Shown here: piece by piece, positions 38,010-47,400 of the stretch
Numbering within the stretch: position 1 is the stretch's first letter
Layout: every line of letters begins with the position of its first letter
Assembly: GCF_000685075.1 (NCBI RefSeq)
Contig: NZ_BAYD01000043.1
Location: 18,463 to 82,462 of the forward strand
DNA from: Paraburkholderia oxyphila NBRC 105797
GTDB lineage: Bacteria > Pseudomonadota > Gammaproteobacteria > Burkholderiales > Burkholderiaceae
Direction: 5' to 3'
Length of the DNA: 64,000 bases
Notes under the pieces: generated by a model
Told to the model about the DNA's origin: nothing
Database searches by the model: none
What the model saw: only the letters and a program-made list of their open reading frames with translations
Made by a program: the position numbers and the translations under genes

Positions 38010-38792
38010 ATGTCTTTGAAGAACAAGGTGGCTGTGATTACCGGCGCCGCAAGCGGCATTGGCGAGCATTGCGCGCGCACGTTTGCGAGCCAGGGCGCGG
38101 CGGTCGTGATCGCCGACCTGAACCTCGCGAACGCGGGCAAGGTGGCCGACAGCATCGTGGCGGCGGGCGGCAAGGCGCTGGCCGTGGCCATGGACGTCAC
38201 CAATGAGGAAGCCGTGAACGCGGGCATCGAAGAAGCCGTGAAGGTGTTCGGCGGCATCGACGTGCTGGTGTCGAACGCGGGCATCCAGATCATCAGCCCC
38301 GTGGACGAGTTCGCGTTCTCCGACTGGAAGAAGATGCTCGCGATCCATCTGGACGGCGCATTTCTGACCACCAAGGCCGTGCTCAAGCATATGTACAGCA
38401 GTGGCAAGGGCGGCTCGATCGTCTATATGGGCTCGGTGCACTCGCACGAGGCCTCGAAGCTCAAGGCCGCCTATGTGACCGCGAAGCACGGCCTGCTGGG
38501 TCTCGCGCGCGTGGTGGCGAAAGAGGGCGGGCCGCGCGGCGTGCGCGCGAACGTCGTGTGCCCGGGCTTCGTGCGCACGCCGCTCGTCGACAAGCAGATT
38601 CCCGAGCAGGCCAAGGCGCTGGGCATTTCGGAAGCGGACGTCGTCAAGAACGTGATGCTCAAGGACACGGTCGATGGCGAATTCACCTCGCTCGACGACG
38701 TCTCCAACACGGTCGCCTTCCTGGCGGGCTTCGAGTCCAACGCCTTGACGGGCCAGTCGGTGCTGGTCACGCACGGCTGGTCGATGCACTAA
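38010..38792 (+). CDS. 3-hydroxybutyrate dehydrogenase (SDR family)
   Basis: 260 aa short-chain dehydrogenase: T-G-A-A-S-G-I-G cofactor motif at 11-18, N-A-G near residue 90, Ser-Tyr-Lys triad (M-G-S-V-H-S, then A-Y-V-T-A-K-H-G). The C-terminal V-L-V-T-H-G-W and the spacing fit bacterial D-3-hydroxybutyrate dehydrogenases, which interconvert 3-hydroxybutyrate and acetoacetate with NAD. It follows adc by 28 bp. Confidence 0.9.
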   Translation: MSLKNKVAVITGAASGIGEHCARTFASQGAAVVIADLNLANAGKVADSIVAAGGKALAVAMDVTNEEAVNAGIEEAVKVFGGIDVLVSNAGIQIISPVDEFAFSDWKKMLAIHLDGAFLTTKAVLKHMYSSGKGGSIVYMGSVHSHEASKLKAAYVTAKHGLLGLARVVAKEGGPRGVRANVVCPGFVRTPLVDKQIPEQAKALGISEADVVKNVMLKDTVDGEFTSLDDVSNTVAFLAGFESNALTGQSVLVTHGWSMH

Positions 38793-38808
38793 GGCGGGGG
38801 GAACACGT

Positions 38809-40053
38809 ATGCGCAGCAGCAATACAGCCGCCCGCCATGCGCACAAGCCGTTCGAGCTGCCGCGCTACGATGAAATCGCGCTGGTCCTGCAGGGCGGCGG
38901 CGCGCTCGGGTCCTACCAGTCCGGCGTGTTCGAGGGGCTCGCGCAGGCCGGCGTCGAGCCGCACCGGATCGCGGGCGTGTCGATCGGCGCGCTCAATACG
39001 GCGATCATCGCGGGCAACGAGCCGGGGCAGCGCGTAGCGGCGCTGCGCGGCTTCTGGGAGTCGATCTGCCATCCGCTCGACTGGTTCGGCAATCTCGGCT
39101 CGCTCGCGTTGCCGCTCATCGGCCAGCACGACTTCGCGCGCCGCTGGGCCAGCATGTGGGCCGCGGGCCGCGCGCTCACCGAAGGGCAGCCCGGCTTCTT
39201 CGCGCCGCGCGTGCCGCTGCCGGTGGCGGGCTGGCACAAGACGCCGCCTAGCGCCGTGAGCTATTACGACACGGCCGCGTTGAAAGCGACCTTGCAGCGT
39301 TTCGCCGATTTCGACCGCATCAACGACGGCCCGATCCGCGTCTCGGTGGGCGCGGTGAACGTGCGCAGCGGCAATCTCGTCTATTTCGACAACACGAAGA
39401 TGCGTCTCGAACCCGAGCACTTCATGGCGTCGGGCGCGTTGCCGCCGGGCTTTCCGGCGGTGGAGATCGACGGCGAGTACTACTGGGACGGCGGCCTCGT
39501 GTCGAACACGCCGCTCACGGAAGTGCTGCGCGATGCGGACCACAAGGACACGCTGGTGTTCCAGGTCGATCTATGGAGCGCGAGCGGCAACGCGCCCGCG
39601 GACTTCCTGGACGTGGCCGAGCGCGCCAAGGACATTCAGTATTCGAGCCGCACGCGCGCCATCACCAACATGCTGGCCGACCGGCAAAAGCATGCGCGCT
39701 TCATCAAGGCGCTACTGGAGCACGTGCCCGCCGAGACGCGCCGCAGCGACCCGCTCTTCAAGCTGGCCGAGCGCGTGGCCGACGGCTCTGCGATCAACGT
39801 GGTGCACCTGATCTACAAGAACAAGCCGTATGAAGGGCACTACAAGGATTATGAGTTCAGTGTCGACACGATGGAGGAGCACTGGGCGAGCGGGCTCGAA
39901 GACATCCGCGCGTCGTTTGCGCATCCGGAGTGGTTCGCGGTGCCGAGCCGCGAGCAGGGCTTCGTCACGCACGATATCCACCGGCCTGTGAACGCGTTGC
40001 CGGAGTCGGATCGCAGCGTGTTGCCCTCGAACGAAGAGGCGCAGGCGGCGTAA
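38809..40053 (+). CDS. Patatin-like phospholipase/hydrolase (DUF3734 C-terminus)
   Basis: 414 aa. Patatin domain: oxyanion loop L-Q-G-G-G-A-L-G at 27-34, nucleophile Ser 58 in G-V-S-I-G, catalytic Asp in Y-W-D-G-G-L near residue 225. The C-terminal ~130 residues match the DUF3734 extension of this subgroup. Starts 16 bp after the 3-hydroxybutyrate dehydrogenase. In this operon it may act on PHB granules or membrane lipids; that is inference from context. Confidence 0.9.
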   Translation: MRSSNTAARHAHKPFELPRYDEIALVLQGGGALGSYQSGVFEGLAQAGVEPHRIAGVSIGALNTAIIAGNEPGQRVAALRGFWESICHPLDWFGNLGSLALPLIGQHDFARRWASMWAAGRALTEGQPGFFAPRVPLPVAGWHKTPPSAVSYYDTAALKATLQRFADFDRINDGPIRVSVGAVNVRSGNLVYFDNTKMRLEPEHFMASGALPPGFPAVEIDGEYYWDGGLVSNTPLTEVLRDADHKDTLVFQVDLWSASGNAPADFLDVAERAKDIQYSSRTRAITNMLADRQKHARFIKALLEHVPAETRRSDPLFKLAERVADGSAINVVHLIYKNKPYEGHYKDYEFSVDTMEEHWASGLEDIRASFAHPEWFAVPSREQGFVTHDIHRPVNALPESDRSVLPSNEEAQAA

Positions 40054-40149
40054 GGGCTCGCACCGTCGAGTGGCGGCGCGGGCGTTGTGCTCACGCAGGC
40101 CTTTGCAATGCGAGGGGCGAGCGGGGCACACGCCCCGCCCGCGATGGCC

Positions 40150-40983
40150 TCAGCTTTTCGCGCGCGCCGACGCAGGCACGAAGCGCGGCGCGCGCTTCTC
40201 GAGATTCGCCGCGACGGCTTCGCGCTGGTTCGCGCCGCCGATCAGCGCTTCCTGCTCCACGGATTCGGCGATCAACGTGGCCGCCGCGTCGCCGCGCGCG
40301 GCGACCTGGAGCAGACGCTTCGCGGCGCGAATCGCGTCGGGGCTTTTCTGCGCGATTTCGCGCGCGGTGGCGAGCGCGAGTGCGAGCGGATCGTCGGCCA
40401 CGCGCGTCGCGAGCCCGAGCTCGACCGCTTCCGCGGCCGGGACGATGCGCGCGGTGTAGATCAATTCGCGCAAGCGGTCGTCGCGCACGAGGTCGCGCGT
40501 GAGCACCATGCCGCCCATGTCGGGCACGAGACCCCATTTCATTTCCATCACCGAAAGGCGCGTATCGGGGGCGACGTAGCGCAGGTCGGCGCCCAGCGCG
40601 AGCTGCAGCCCACCGCCGAAGGCCACGCCATGCAGCGCCGCGATCACGGGCACCGGCAACTCGCGCCATAGCGTGCAGATGAACTGGAATTCATTGCTGA
40701 TACCGCGCGTGCGCTGCGCCAGCGGCTTCTCGCGGGCCGTTTGCGCGAGGGCGCCCATGCTCTCCAGATCGAGGCCCGCGCAGAATGCCTTGCCGTTGCC
40801 CGAGAGCACGACCGCGCGCAGATCGGCCTCGTTGGCGAGCCGCTCGCCCGCCGCGATCAGCGCGTCGAACATGGCGGGGCTCAGCGCGTTCATCTTGTCC
40901 GCGCGGTTCAGGCGCACGTCGGCGACACCATCCGCGATGGCGATTTCCACGAGTGCGCTGCTATCGGTAGGGCCTGCGTTCAT
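40150..40983 (-). CDS. Crotonase family protein (enoyl-CoA hydratase/isomerase)
   Basis: 277 aa crotonase: the A-L-H-G-V-A-F-G-G-G-L oxyanion segment near residue 118 and M-E-M-K-W-G-L-V-P-D-M-G-G. The second catalytic Glu of enoyl-CoA hydratase is kept (M-E-M), but the first is replaced by Gln (G-G-G-L-Q-L-A instead of G-G-G-x-E-L-A). Ordinary hydration may therefore be impaired, and isomerase or another crotonase reaction is possible. It is the last gene of a three-gene operon with a CoA-ligase and a biotin carboxylase (36 bp after the latter). Confidence 0.9.
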   Translation of the reverse strand: MNAGPTDSSALVEIAIADGVADVRLNRADKMNALSPAMFDALIAAGERLANEADLRAVVLSGNGKAFCAGLDLESMGALAQTAREKPLAQRTRGISNEFQFICTLWRELPVPVIAALHGVAFGGGLQLALGADLRYVAPDTRLSVMEMKWGLVPDMGGMVLTRDLVRDDRLRELIYTARIVPAAEAVELGLATRVADDPLALALATAREIAQKSPDAIRAAKRLLQVAARGDAAATLIAESVEQEALIGGANQREAVAANLEKRAPRFVPASARAKS

Positions 40984-41019
40984 GTCTGCTCCTGATTCAA
41001 TCCAGTTGTACGGGGCGTG

Positions 41020-44000
41020 TCACCACGTATCGACGAAACGCCGCCGCGTGCTCGCGCCCTCTTGCGGCGCGTGGCCCTGGCTCGCATTGAGCCCGCGCAT
41101 GAGCCAGCGGCGTGTCTCCGCCGGGTCGATCACGCCGTCGATTTCGAGGAAGCTTGCCATGTTGATGGCCTTGCCGTTGCGATACGCGTCCGCGACCATG
41201 CGCTCGAATAGCGCCTCGCGCTCGGCCGGATTCTCGATGGCGGCCAGTTCCTTCGCATAGCCGAGGCGCACGGCGCCTTCGAGGCCCATCGCGCCGAACT
41301 CGCCGCTTGGCCAGGCGATCGTGAAGAGCGGTGCGTGAAAGCTGCCCGCCGCCATCGCCTGCGCGCCGAGTCCGTAGCCCTTGCGCAGCACGACCGTGAA
41401 GAACGGCACGCGCAGGCTCGCGCCCGCGACGAACATGCGCGAAACGTGGCGCACGGTGGCCTGCTTTTCCGAATCGGGGCCCACCATGAAGCCCGGGGTA
41501 TCGCACAGCGAGACGAGCGGAATGCCGAACGTGTCGCACAGCTGCATGAAGCGCGCGGCCTTGTCGCCGGCCTGGGCGTCGATGGCGCCGCCCAGATGCA
41601 TCGGGTTATTGGCAAGCAATCCGAACGGTTTTCCCTCGATGCGCACGAACGCCGTGATGAGGCCGGGCGCGAACGCGCGGCGCAGTTCGAGCACCGAGCC
41701 GCTGTCGGCCAGCGAGGCAATCACCTGACGAATGTCGTACACGCGCAGACGATTCTCGGGGATGGCTGCGCGCAGGAGGCGCTGGTCGGCACAGGTCCAG
41801 TCGTTCAGCGGCCCCTGAAAATACGAGAGATATTGCTTCGCCACGCGCACGGCGTGCGCCTCGTCATCCACGAGCACGTCGATCACGCCATTGGGCGCCT
41901 GCACGCTCGCCGGACCCACTTCCTCGGGCGTGAACTTGCCGAGGCCGCCGCCTTCGATCATCGCCGGTCCCGCCATGCCGATGCTCGCGTTGCGCGTGGC
42001 GATGATGACGTCGCAGCAGCCGAGCAGTGCCGCGTTGCCCGCGAAGCAGCGGCCCGAGACCACGCCCACCAGCGGCACCTGGCCCGAGAGCCGCGCCATG
42101 CTCGCGAAGGTGCGGCAGTCGAGGCCGGCCACGCCCACGTGGTCGGTGTCGCCGGGGCGGCCGCCGCCGCCTTCCGCGAACAGCACGAGCGGCAGGCGCC
42201 ATTGCTCGGCGAGCTGCAGCATGCGGTCGGTCTTCTTGTGACTCATCATGCCCTGCGTGCCCGCGAACACGGTGTAGTCATAGGCGATGGCCATGCAGCG
42301 CGCGGCCTGCGCGCCAAACTGCGCCGCGTTCACGGTGCCGAGGCCGGCGATCAGGCCATCGGCGGGGCTCTGCGCAATGAGATCGTCGAGCGGGCGCCGT
42401 CCGCGTTGCGCCGCGAGCGCGAGCGCGCCGTATTCGACGAAGCTCTCCGCGTCGAGCAAATCGTCGAGGTTCTCGCGCGCCGTGCGCTGGCCCGTCTTGC
42501 GGCGCCGCTCCACGGCGTGCGGGCGGCGCTCGTCGCGCGTGATCGCGTGGCGCTCGAAGACTTCGGCGAGATCGGCGCGAATGTGCGCGAGGTCGCGGCT
42601 CGCCTCCGTCTCGACCTGCGCCGCCGCGACTTCGGCGGGCTCGATGAAGACGAGCGGCGCGCCTTCGTAGACGGTGCCGCCCGGCTCGCTGGCGAGCGCG
42701 CGCACGATGCCGCTTTGCGCGGCCTGCACCACGAACTCCATCTTCATCGCTTCGAGCACGGCAATGGGCTGGCCGACGGCGACCGCGTCGCCCAACTGCA
42801 CGTCGAGGCTCACGAGCACGCCCTGGCTGGGCGCCGTGAGCGGCACGCAGCCGGGCGGGGCGTCATGATGCGTCGTGCCTGCCGTGTGCGCCGGAACGGG
42901 CGGTGCGGCATCCGCGCTGAAGAACAGTTGCGGATGCGCGTCGTTCTGCGTTTCGACCAGCTCGCTGATATGACGCTCGATGAAGCGCGTATCGACTGCG
43001 TAGACCGGCAGCTCGGGGCGCTGCAACAGGTTCAGCAGGAAGCCGATATTGCTCGCCACGCCTTCGAGACGGAACTCGCACAGCCCCCTCGAAGCCCGCC
43101 GCAGCGCGCTCGCGAAATCGTCCGCGTGCGCGATGAGCTTGGCGATCAGCGAGTCGTAGCTCGGGCTCGTGGCGTAACCGGCGTAGCCATAGCCGTCCAC
43201 GCGCAGGCCCGCGCCGCTCGGCGGCTCCCAGGCGCTCAGGACGCCGCCCGCCGCGTGCGCGCTGCCATCGGCCTGCATCGTCTCCAGATTGACGCGCGCC
43301 TGCACGGCGTAGCCGCGCGGGTGCGGCGGCTCCTGAAGCTTGAGCCCGGCGAGCGTCGCGCCCTGCGCGAGCGCGAGCTGCGTGCGCACCAGATCGACGC
43401 CCGTGACCGCCTCGGTCACGCAGTGCTCGACCTGCACGCGCGGGTTCGCCTCCATGAACACGAAGTCGCCGCGCACGGTATCGACGAGAAACTCGAACGT
43501 GCCGATGCCGCGATAGCTCACGGCGCGCGCGAGCGTGAGCGCGGCCTCGATGATCGCGCGGCGCAGCGCGGCGTCGAGGCCCGGCGCGGGCGCGATCTCG
43601 ATCACCTTCTGGTGGCGCCGCTGCAGGCTGCAGTCGCGCTCCCACAGGTGGGTGACCTGCGCGCCGTCGCCGAGTATCTGCACCTCCACGTGGCGCGCGT
43701 GCTCGATCAGACGCTCCACATACAGCGCGCCGTTACCGAAGGCGGTGCGCGCCTCGGACTCGCAGCGCGCGAACGCTTCTTCGAGACTGGCGGTGTCGCG
43801 CACCGCGCGCATGCCGCGTCCGCCGCCGCCGGCGAGCGCCTTGACCATGATGGCGCCGTGAACGGCCAGAAACGCGCGCGCCTCATCGAGCGTGGTCGCG
43901 TGGTTCGTGCCCGCCGCAAGCGGCACGCCGCAGCGCGCGGCCAGCTCGCGCGCCCGGGCCTTGTCGCCGAAGATGCGCAGCACGTCGGGCGCGGGGCCGA

Positions 44001-44325
44001 CGAAGCGCAGGCCCGCGTCCTCGCAACGCTGGGCGAAGTCGGCGCGCTCGCTCAGGAAGCCGTAGCCGGGATGCACGGCGTCGCAACCGTGCGCGCGGGC
44101 TGCGGCAATCAACGCGTCCATGTCGAGGTAGGCCGCCACGCCGCGCCCGGCGAGCGGCACGGCCAGATCGGCGCGGCGCACGTGCAGCGCGTGGGCGTCG
44201 TCTTCGGCGTAGACGGCCACGCTGCGCACGCCTGCCTCGGCGGCGGCGCGGGCGATGCGGATGGCGATCTCGCCACGGTTGGCGATCAGGAGCGTCCCGA
44301 TCGGATTTACGGTGGATATCGTCAC
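41020..44325 (-). CDS. Single-chain biotin-dependent acyl-CoA carboxylase (BC-BCCP-CT fusion)
   Basis: 1101 aa from GTG 44325, whose GTGA overlaps the stop of the upstream ligase. Domains: biotin carboxylase, residues ~10-455 (I-A-N-R-G-E-I-A, ATP-grasp A-G-G-G-G-R-G-M, H-P-G-Y-G-F-L-S-E); biotin carboxyl carrier with E-A-M-K-M near residue 527; carboxyltransferase, ~590-1101 (T-A-R-E-N-L, G-G-G-R-P-G-D, and a C-terminal half with L-C-D-T-P-G-F and a metal-free acyl-CoA site). Single-chain carboxylases of this kind are known as long-chain or broad-range acyl-CoA carboxylases. Placed between an acyl-CoA ligase and a crotonase, it should carboxylate the CoA ester the ligase makes. Substrate unknown. 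Confidence 0.9.
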   Translation of the reverse strand: MTISTVNPIGTLLIANRGEIAIRIARAAAEAGVRSVAVYAEDDAHALHVRRADLAVPLAGRGVAAYLDMDALIAAARAHGCDAVHPGYGFLSERADFAQRCEDAGLRFVGPAPDVLRIFGDKARARELAARCGVPLAAGTNHATTLDEARAFLAVHGAIMVKALAGGGGRGMRAVRDTASLEEAFARCESEARTAFGNGALYVERLIEHARHVEVQILGDGAQVTHLWERDCSLQRRHQKVIEIAPAPGLDAALRRAIIEAALTLARAVSYRGIGTFEFLVDTVRGDFVFMEANPRVQVEHCVTEAVTGVDLVRTQLALAQGATLAGLKLQEPPHPRGYAVQARVNLETMQADGSAHAAGGVLSAWEPPSGAGLRVDGYGYAGYATSPSYDSLIAKLIAHADDFASALRRASRGLCEFRLEGVASNIGFLLNLLQRPELPVYAVDTRFIERHISELVETQNDAHPQLFFSADAAPPVPAHTAGTTHHDAPPGCVPLTAPSQGVLVSLDVQLGDAVAVGQPIAVLEAMKMEFVVQAAQSGIVRALASEPGGTVYEGAPLVFIEPAEVAAAQVETEASRDLAHIRADLAEVFERHAITRDERRPHAVERRRKTGQRTARENLDDLLDAESFVEYGALALAAQRGRRPLDDLIAQSPADGLIAGLGTVNAAQFGAQAARCMAIAYDYTVFAGTQGMMSHKKTDRMLQLAEQWRLPLVLFAEGGGGRPGDTDHVGVAGLDCRTFASMARLSGQVPLVGVVSGRCFAGNAALLGCCDVIIATRNASIGMAGPAMIEGGGLGKFTPEEVGPASVQAPNGVIDVLVDDEAHAVRVAKQYLSYFQGPLNDWTCADQRLLRAAIPENRLRVYDIRQVIASLADSGSVLELRRAFAPGLITAFVRIEGKPFGLLANNPMHLGGAIDAQAGDKAARFMQLCDTFGIPLVSLCDTPGFMVGPDSEKQATVRHVSRMFVAGASLRVPFFTVVLRKGYGLGAQAMAAGSFHAPLFTIAWPSGEFGAMGLEGAVRLGYAKELAAIENPAEREALFERMVADAYRNGKAINMASFLEIDGVIDPAETRRWLMRGLNASQGHAPQEGASTRRRFVDTW

Positions 44326-46055
44326 AACAGCTTGTCCAGTTCCTGTTTCCTGACCTTGCCGGTCGCGGTCATCGGCAATGCGTCGATCACGCGGATTTCC
44401 GGCACCTTGTAGACCGCCATCGACTCGCGGCACCAGGCGGCGAGCTCGTCCGCACGCGTGCCGCTGCCTGGCTTGAGCACGACGAAGGCCACCGGCTGCT
44501 GGCCGCGCGCCGCATCGGGGCGCCCGACCACGGCGCTGCCGAGAATCGCGGGATGCTGGCCGAGCAGCGCCTCGAGCTCGCTCGGAAAGACGCTCATGCC
44601 GTTCACCTTGAGCATCTCCTTGCGCCGGCCCAGATAGCGGATGAATCCTTCCTCGGTGATCACGGCGAGGTCGCCCGTATGGAGCCAGCCGTCGCGCAGC
44701 GCCTCGGCGCTCGCCTGCGCGCGCTGCCAGTAGCCCTTGAAGAGCGAGGGCGAGCGCACGCACAATTCGCCTTCCATGCCGGGCGGCAGCAGCGCGCCGC
44801 TCGCGAAGTCGCAGATCTTGAACTCGGTGCCCGGCACCGGCAGGCCCACGAAGGTGGGCTGCGCGCGCAGATCGCGGTCGTCGTCCTGCAGGCCGAGCGT
44901 GAAGGTATCGCACGTGTGCGTCTCGGTCATGCCGTAGCTGAACTCGTAGAGCGTGCAGCCCGTGAGTTCGCGCCAGCGGCGCCGGTATTCGCGCGTGAGC
45001 TTCTTGATGAACGAGATCGCGCCCACCTGGCGCAGCGACGCGTAGTCGAAGTCGTGCACGCGCGCATGGTCGAGCACCTCGGCGATGCTGTCGACGAGCA
45101 TGCCGCAATGGCTGACGCGGTAGTGCTGCACCGCGCTCATCCAGGCGAGCGGGTCCCAGCGCGCGAGCAGCACGAGCGAGGCGCCCGCGAACACGGGAAA
45201 GAGCAGGCCGGCGTTCTCGCCCGCGATCCAGAATTCGGGCAGGAAGTTGAGGAACACCGCGTCCTCGCCCGCTTGCAGCGCCACCGGCATGAAGCTCGCG
45301 CAGGTGTAGAGCATGTCGCCGTGCGTGTGGATGCAGCCCTTGGGCAAGCCGGTCGTGCCGCCCGTGTAGTTGAGCGCGGCGACGTCGCCCAGTTGCGGCT
45401 CGTGAGCGGGCGCGGGGCCGCGTGTGGCAGCGAGCGCGGGCAGAAAGTCGATGGCGTTTGCGCTCGCCACTTTCGGTGCGAGCACGATATCGGGGAGCGG
45501 CACGGGCAGGGGGACGGTATCCGGCGACCGGTCGCCACGTATCTCGCCGCGGTGGCCGCTGCACATCTCGCCCACGCTCGTGGCGATCACCTCGCGCAAC
45601 GCGCATTCGCTGCGGACCTGCTCGACGATGGGCAACAATTGATCGGCGCAGATCACGACTTGCGCGCCGCTGTCCTTGAGCTGATAGCCCAGCTCCAGCG
45701 CCTTCGAGAGCGGGCTCACGGGGGCATGCACGGCGCCGAGCTTGAGAATCCCGTAGAACGCCACGTGCATTTGCGGGCAGTTCGGCATGAAGACGGCCAC
45801 GCGGTCGCCGGGCTTGACGCCCAGCTCCGCGAGCAGCGCGGCGCAGCGCTCGCTCAATGCGTCGAGTTCGCCATAGCTCAGCGTGCGGCCATAGAAGTGG
45901 AGGGCGGGGCGCTCGGGCGCGCGGCGCGCCCATTCGCGCAGATTCGCCGTCAAGGGCCGCTGCCCGAGCGGATACTGCGGCTCGCGCGGCGCGTGCGCGG
46001 GCCACGCCTGCGCCCAGAGACGCTGCAGGTTGTCCAGATACTCGCGTTCGTTCAT
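44322..46055 (-). CDS. AMP-dependent acyl-CoA synthetase (ANL family)
   Basis: 577 aa from ATG 46055. ANL motifs: Y-T-G-G-T-T-G-L-P-K-G (A3 P-loop) near residue 230, Y-G-M-T-E-T-H (A5) near 370, H-T-G-D-L-A (A7), and a C-terminal T-A-T-G-K-V-R-K with the adenylation lysine. First gene of the ligase-carboxylase-crotonase operon; its stop overlaps the start of the carboxylase (GTGA). A LysR gene diverges from it at 46330. The substrate is likely a medium or branched carboxylic acid. Confidence 0.92.
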   Translation of the reverse strand: MNEREYLDNLQRLWAQAWPAHAPREPQYPLGQRPLTANLREWARRAPERPALHFYGRTLSYGELDALSERCAALLAELGVKPGDRVAVFMPNCPQMHVAFYGILKLGAVHAPVSPLSKALELGYQLKDSGAQVVICADQLLPIVEQVRSECALREVIATSVGEMCSGHRGEIRGDRSPDTVPLPVPLPDIVLAPKVASANAIDFLPALAATRGPAPAHEPQLGDVAALNYTGGTTGLPKGCIHTHGDMLYTCASFMPVALQAGEDAVFLNFLPEFWIAGENAGLLFPVFAGASLVLLARWDPLAWMSAVQHYRVSHCGMLVDSIAEVLDHARVHDFDYASLRQVGAISFIKKLTREYRRRWRELTGCTLYEFSYGMTETHTCDTFTLGLQDDDRDLRAQPTFVGLPVPGTEFKICDFASGALLPPGMEGELCVRSPSLFKGYWQRAQASAEALRDGWLHTGDLAVITEEGFIRYLGRRKEMLKVNGMSVFPSELEALLGQHPAILGSAVVGRPDAARGQQPVAFVVLKPGSGTRADELAAWCRESMAVYKVPEIRVIDALPMTATGKVRKQELDKLL

Positions 46056-46131
46056 CGGATGTCTCGCGGTTTCACCGGTGTGCAAAGGCTGCCCGGGCAT
46101 CTTAAAGGGGCGCGCACGCGGGCTGGAACTG

Positions 46132-46153
46132 ATGGTTTTTCATCGCAAACCAT
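46132..46153. promoter_or_regulatory. Inverted repeat ATGGTTT-N8-AAACCAT, probable LysR operator
   Basis: A perfect 7-bp inverted repeat in the 274-bp divergent region between the acyl-CoA ligase (46055) and the LysR gene (46330). Size and place fit a LysR regulatory binding site. Confidence 0.5.
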
Positions 46154-46329
46154 GAATAATGTGCATGATTGGGGTGGCGCGCCGGTTTGGCCGGATTTCG
46201 TTCCGCGTTTGCTCCGCCCGCCGGTGCGATGCCGTGCCTGTGTGCCTCTTTATGCAACCGGGCGGCGCGCAAGGACACCGGCGGCCCCACGAGACACGAC
46301 CAGGTACGACCACGACAAGGGCAGGCGAC

Positions 46330-47328
46330 ATGAACAGACAGCATGAATGGCCCGCTGCGGACCGCATCGATCTGAACCTCTTCCGGGTCTTCGAGGCGGT
46401 CTACCGCGAACGCAATCTCACGCGCGCGGCGGCCATCCTGCACCTGAGCCAGTCGGCGATCAGCCATGCGCTCGCGCGCCTGCGCGAGCAGATCGGCGAC
46501 CCGCTGTTCGTGCGAGAGGGCCGCGGCGTGGCGCCTACGCCCGAGGCGCGGCGGCTCGCCCCCGCGATTACCGAAGCGCTGGGCCTGCTGCAGGACAGCG
46601 TGGGTCGCCTGCGCGAATTCGATCCCGGCCGCGACGCCCGCTGCTTCACGCTGAGCATGCCCGAGCAACTGGAGCCGATGCTGCTGCCCGCCATCGTCGC
46701 CGATCTGCGCGCGCGGGCGCCGCTGGCGCGGGTGCGCAGCGGCGGCGTGCGCTGGGCCGAACTCAAGCTTGAAATGGCGGCGGGGCAGGTCGACCTCGCC
46801 ATCGAGATCGCCCGGCCCGCCGATGCGGAGCTGCACCAATGCCAGCTCCTGAGCGAGCCGCTGTGCGTGGTGGTGGGGCCGCAGTTTCGCGGCGAGCTCA
46901 CGGCGCAGCGCTACCTCGACGCGCAGCACATCGCGGTCACGTCGCGGCGGCGCGGCATCTCGGTGGAGGATCTCGCGCTCGACCGCGTGGGGCTTTCGCG
47001 CAACGTGGTGCACCGCTGCCAGCACTACCTGGCGGCGAGCCTCGTGGCCGCGCAGAGCGATCTGCTGCTGACGATGGTGGACCGCTATGCGCGGCTCATC
47101 AATGCGCCGCTCGGCAACCGCGTCCTGCCGATGCCGCTCGATCTGCCGCCCGTGAGCCTGAATCTCTATTGGCACGAACGGACCGGCAACGAGCCCGGCA
47201 ACCGGTGGCTGCGCGAGCGGGTGAGGGAAGCGTGTGCTGGAGGCGGCAGTGCGTTGGTTCGGAGTCCGGAGGTTGATCGGGCCGGGGCGGGTGATGCGCA
47301 GTCTGTGGCGCGCGGCGCCTCGGTTTGA
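46330..47328 (+). CDS. LysR family regulator of the ligase-carboxylase-crotonase operon
   Basis: 332 aa from ATG 46330; the frame is open further upstream to 46159, but that part overlaps the divergent promoter. The HTH reads L-N-L-F-R-V-F-E-A-V-Y-R-E-R-N-L-T-R-A-A and L-S-Q-S-A-I-S-H-A-L-A-R-L-R, the NodD/PcaQ-like subgroup. The effector domain is of normal length, with a ~35-residue Ala/Gly/Ser tail that looks unstructured. Confidence 0.92.
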   Translation: MNRQHEWPAADRIDLNLFRVFEAVYRERNLTRAAAILHLSQSAISHALARLREQIGDPLFVREGRGVAPTPEARRLAPAITEALGLLQDSVGRLREFDPGRDARCFTLSMPEQLEPMLLPAIVADLRARAPLARVRSGGVRWAELKLEMAAGQVDLAIEIARPADAELHQCQLLSEPLCVVVGPQFRGELTAQRYLDAQHIAVTSRRRGISVEDLALDRVGLSRNVVHRCQHYLAASLVAAQSDLLLTMVDRYARLINAPLGNRVLPMPLDLPPVSLNLYWHERTGNEPGNRWLRERVREACAGGGSALVRSPEVDRAGAGDAQSVARGASV

Positions 47329-47400
47329 ACGATGGGCTTCGTCACACGAACGCGTACGAGCCGGAAGATACTTTGATCGTGAAACTAGACGGGAGATCTC

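Noticed and set aside
39860..39869. GTGTCGACAC inside the patatin gene as an extra centromere site
   Set aside because: It lacks the central extra G/C and part of both arms, and lies within coding sequence; a chance 10-bp palindrome.
41335..44412. 1025-codon open frame on the plus strand
   Set aside because: Antisense shadow of the biotin-carboxylase fusion; composition is typical of a high-GC antisense frame.
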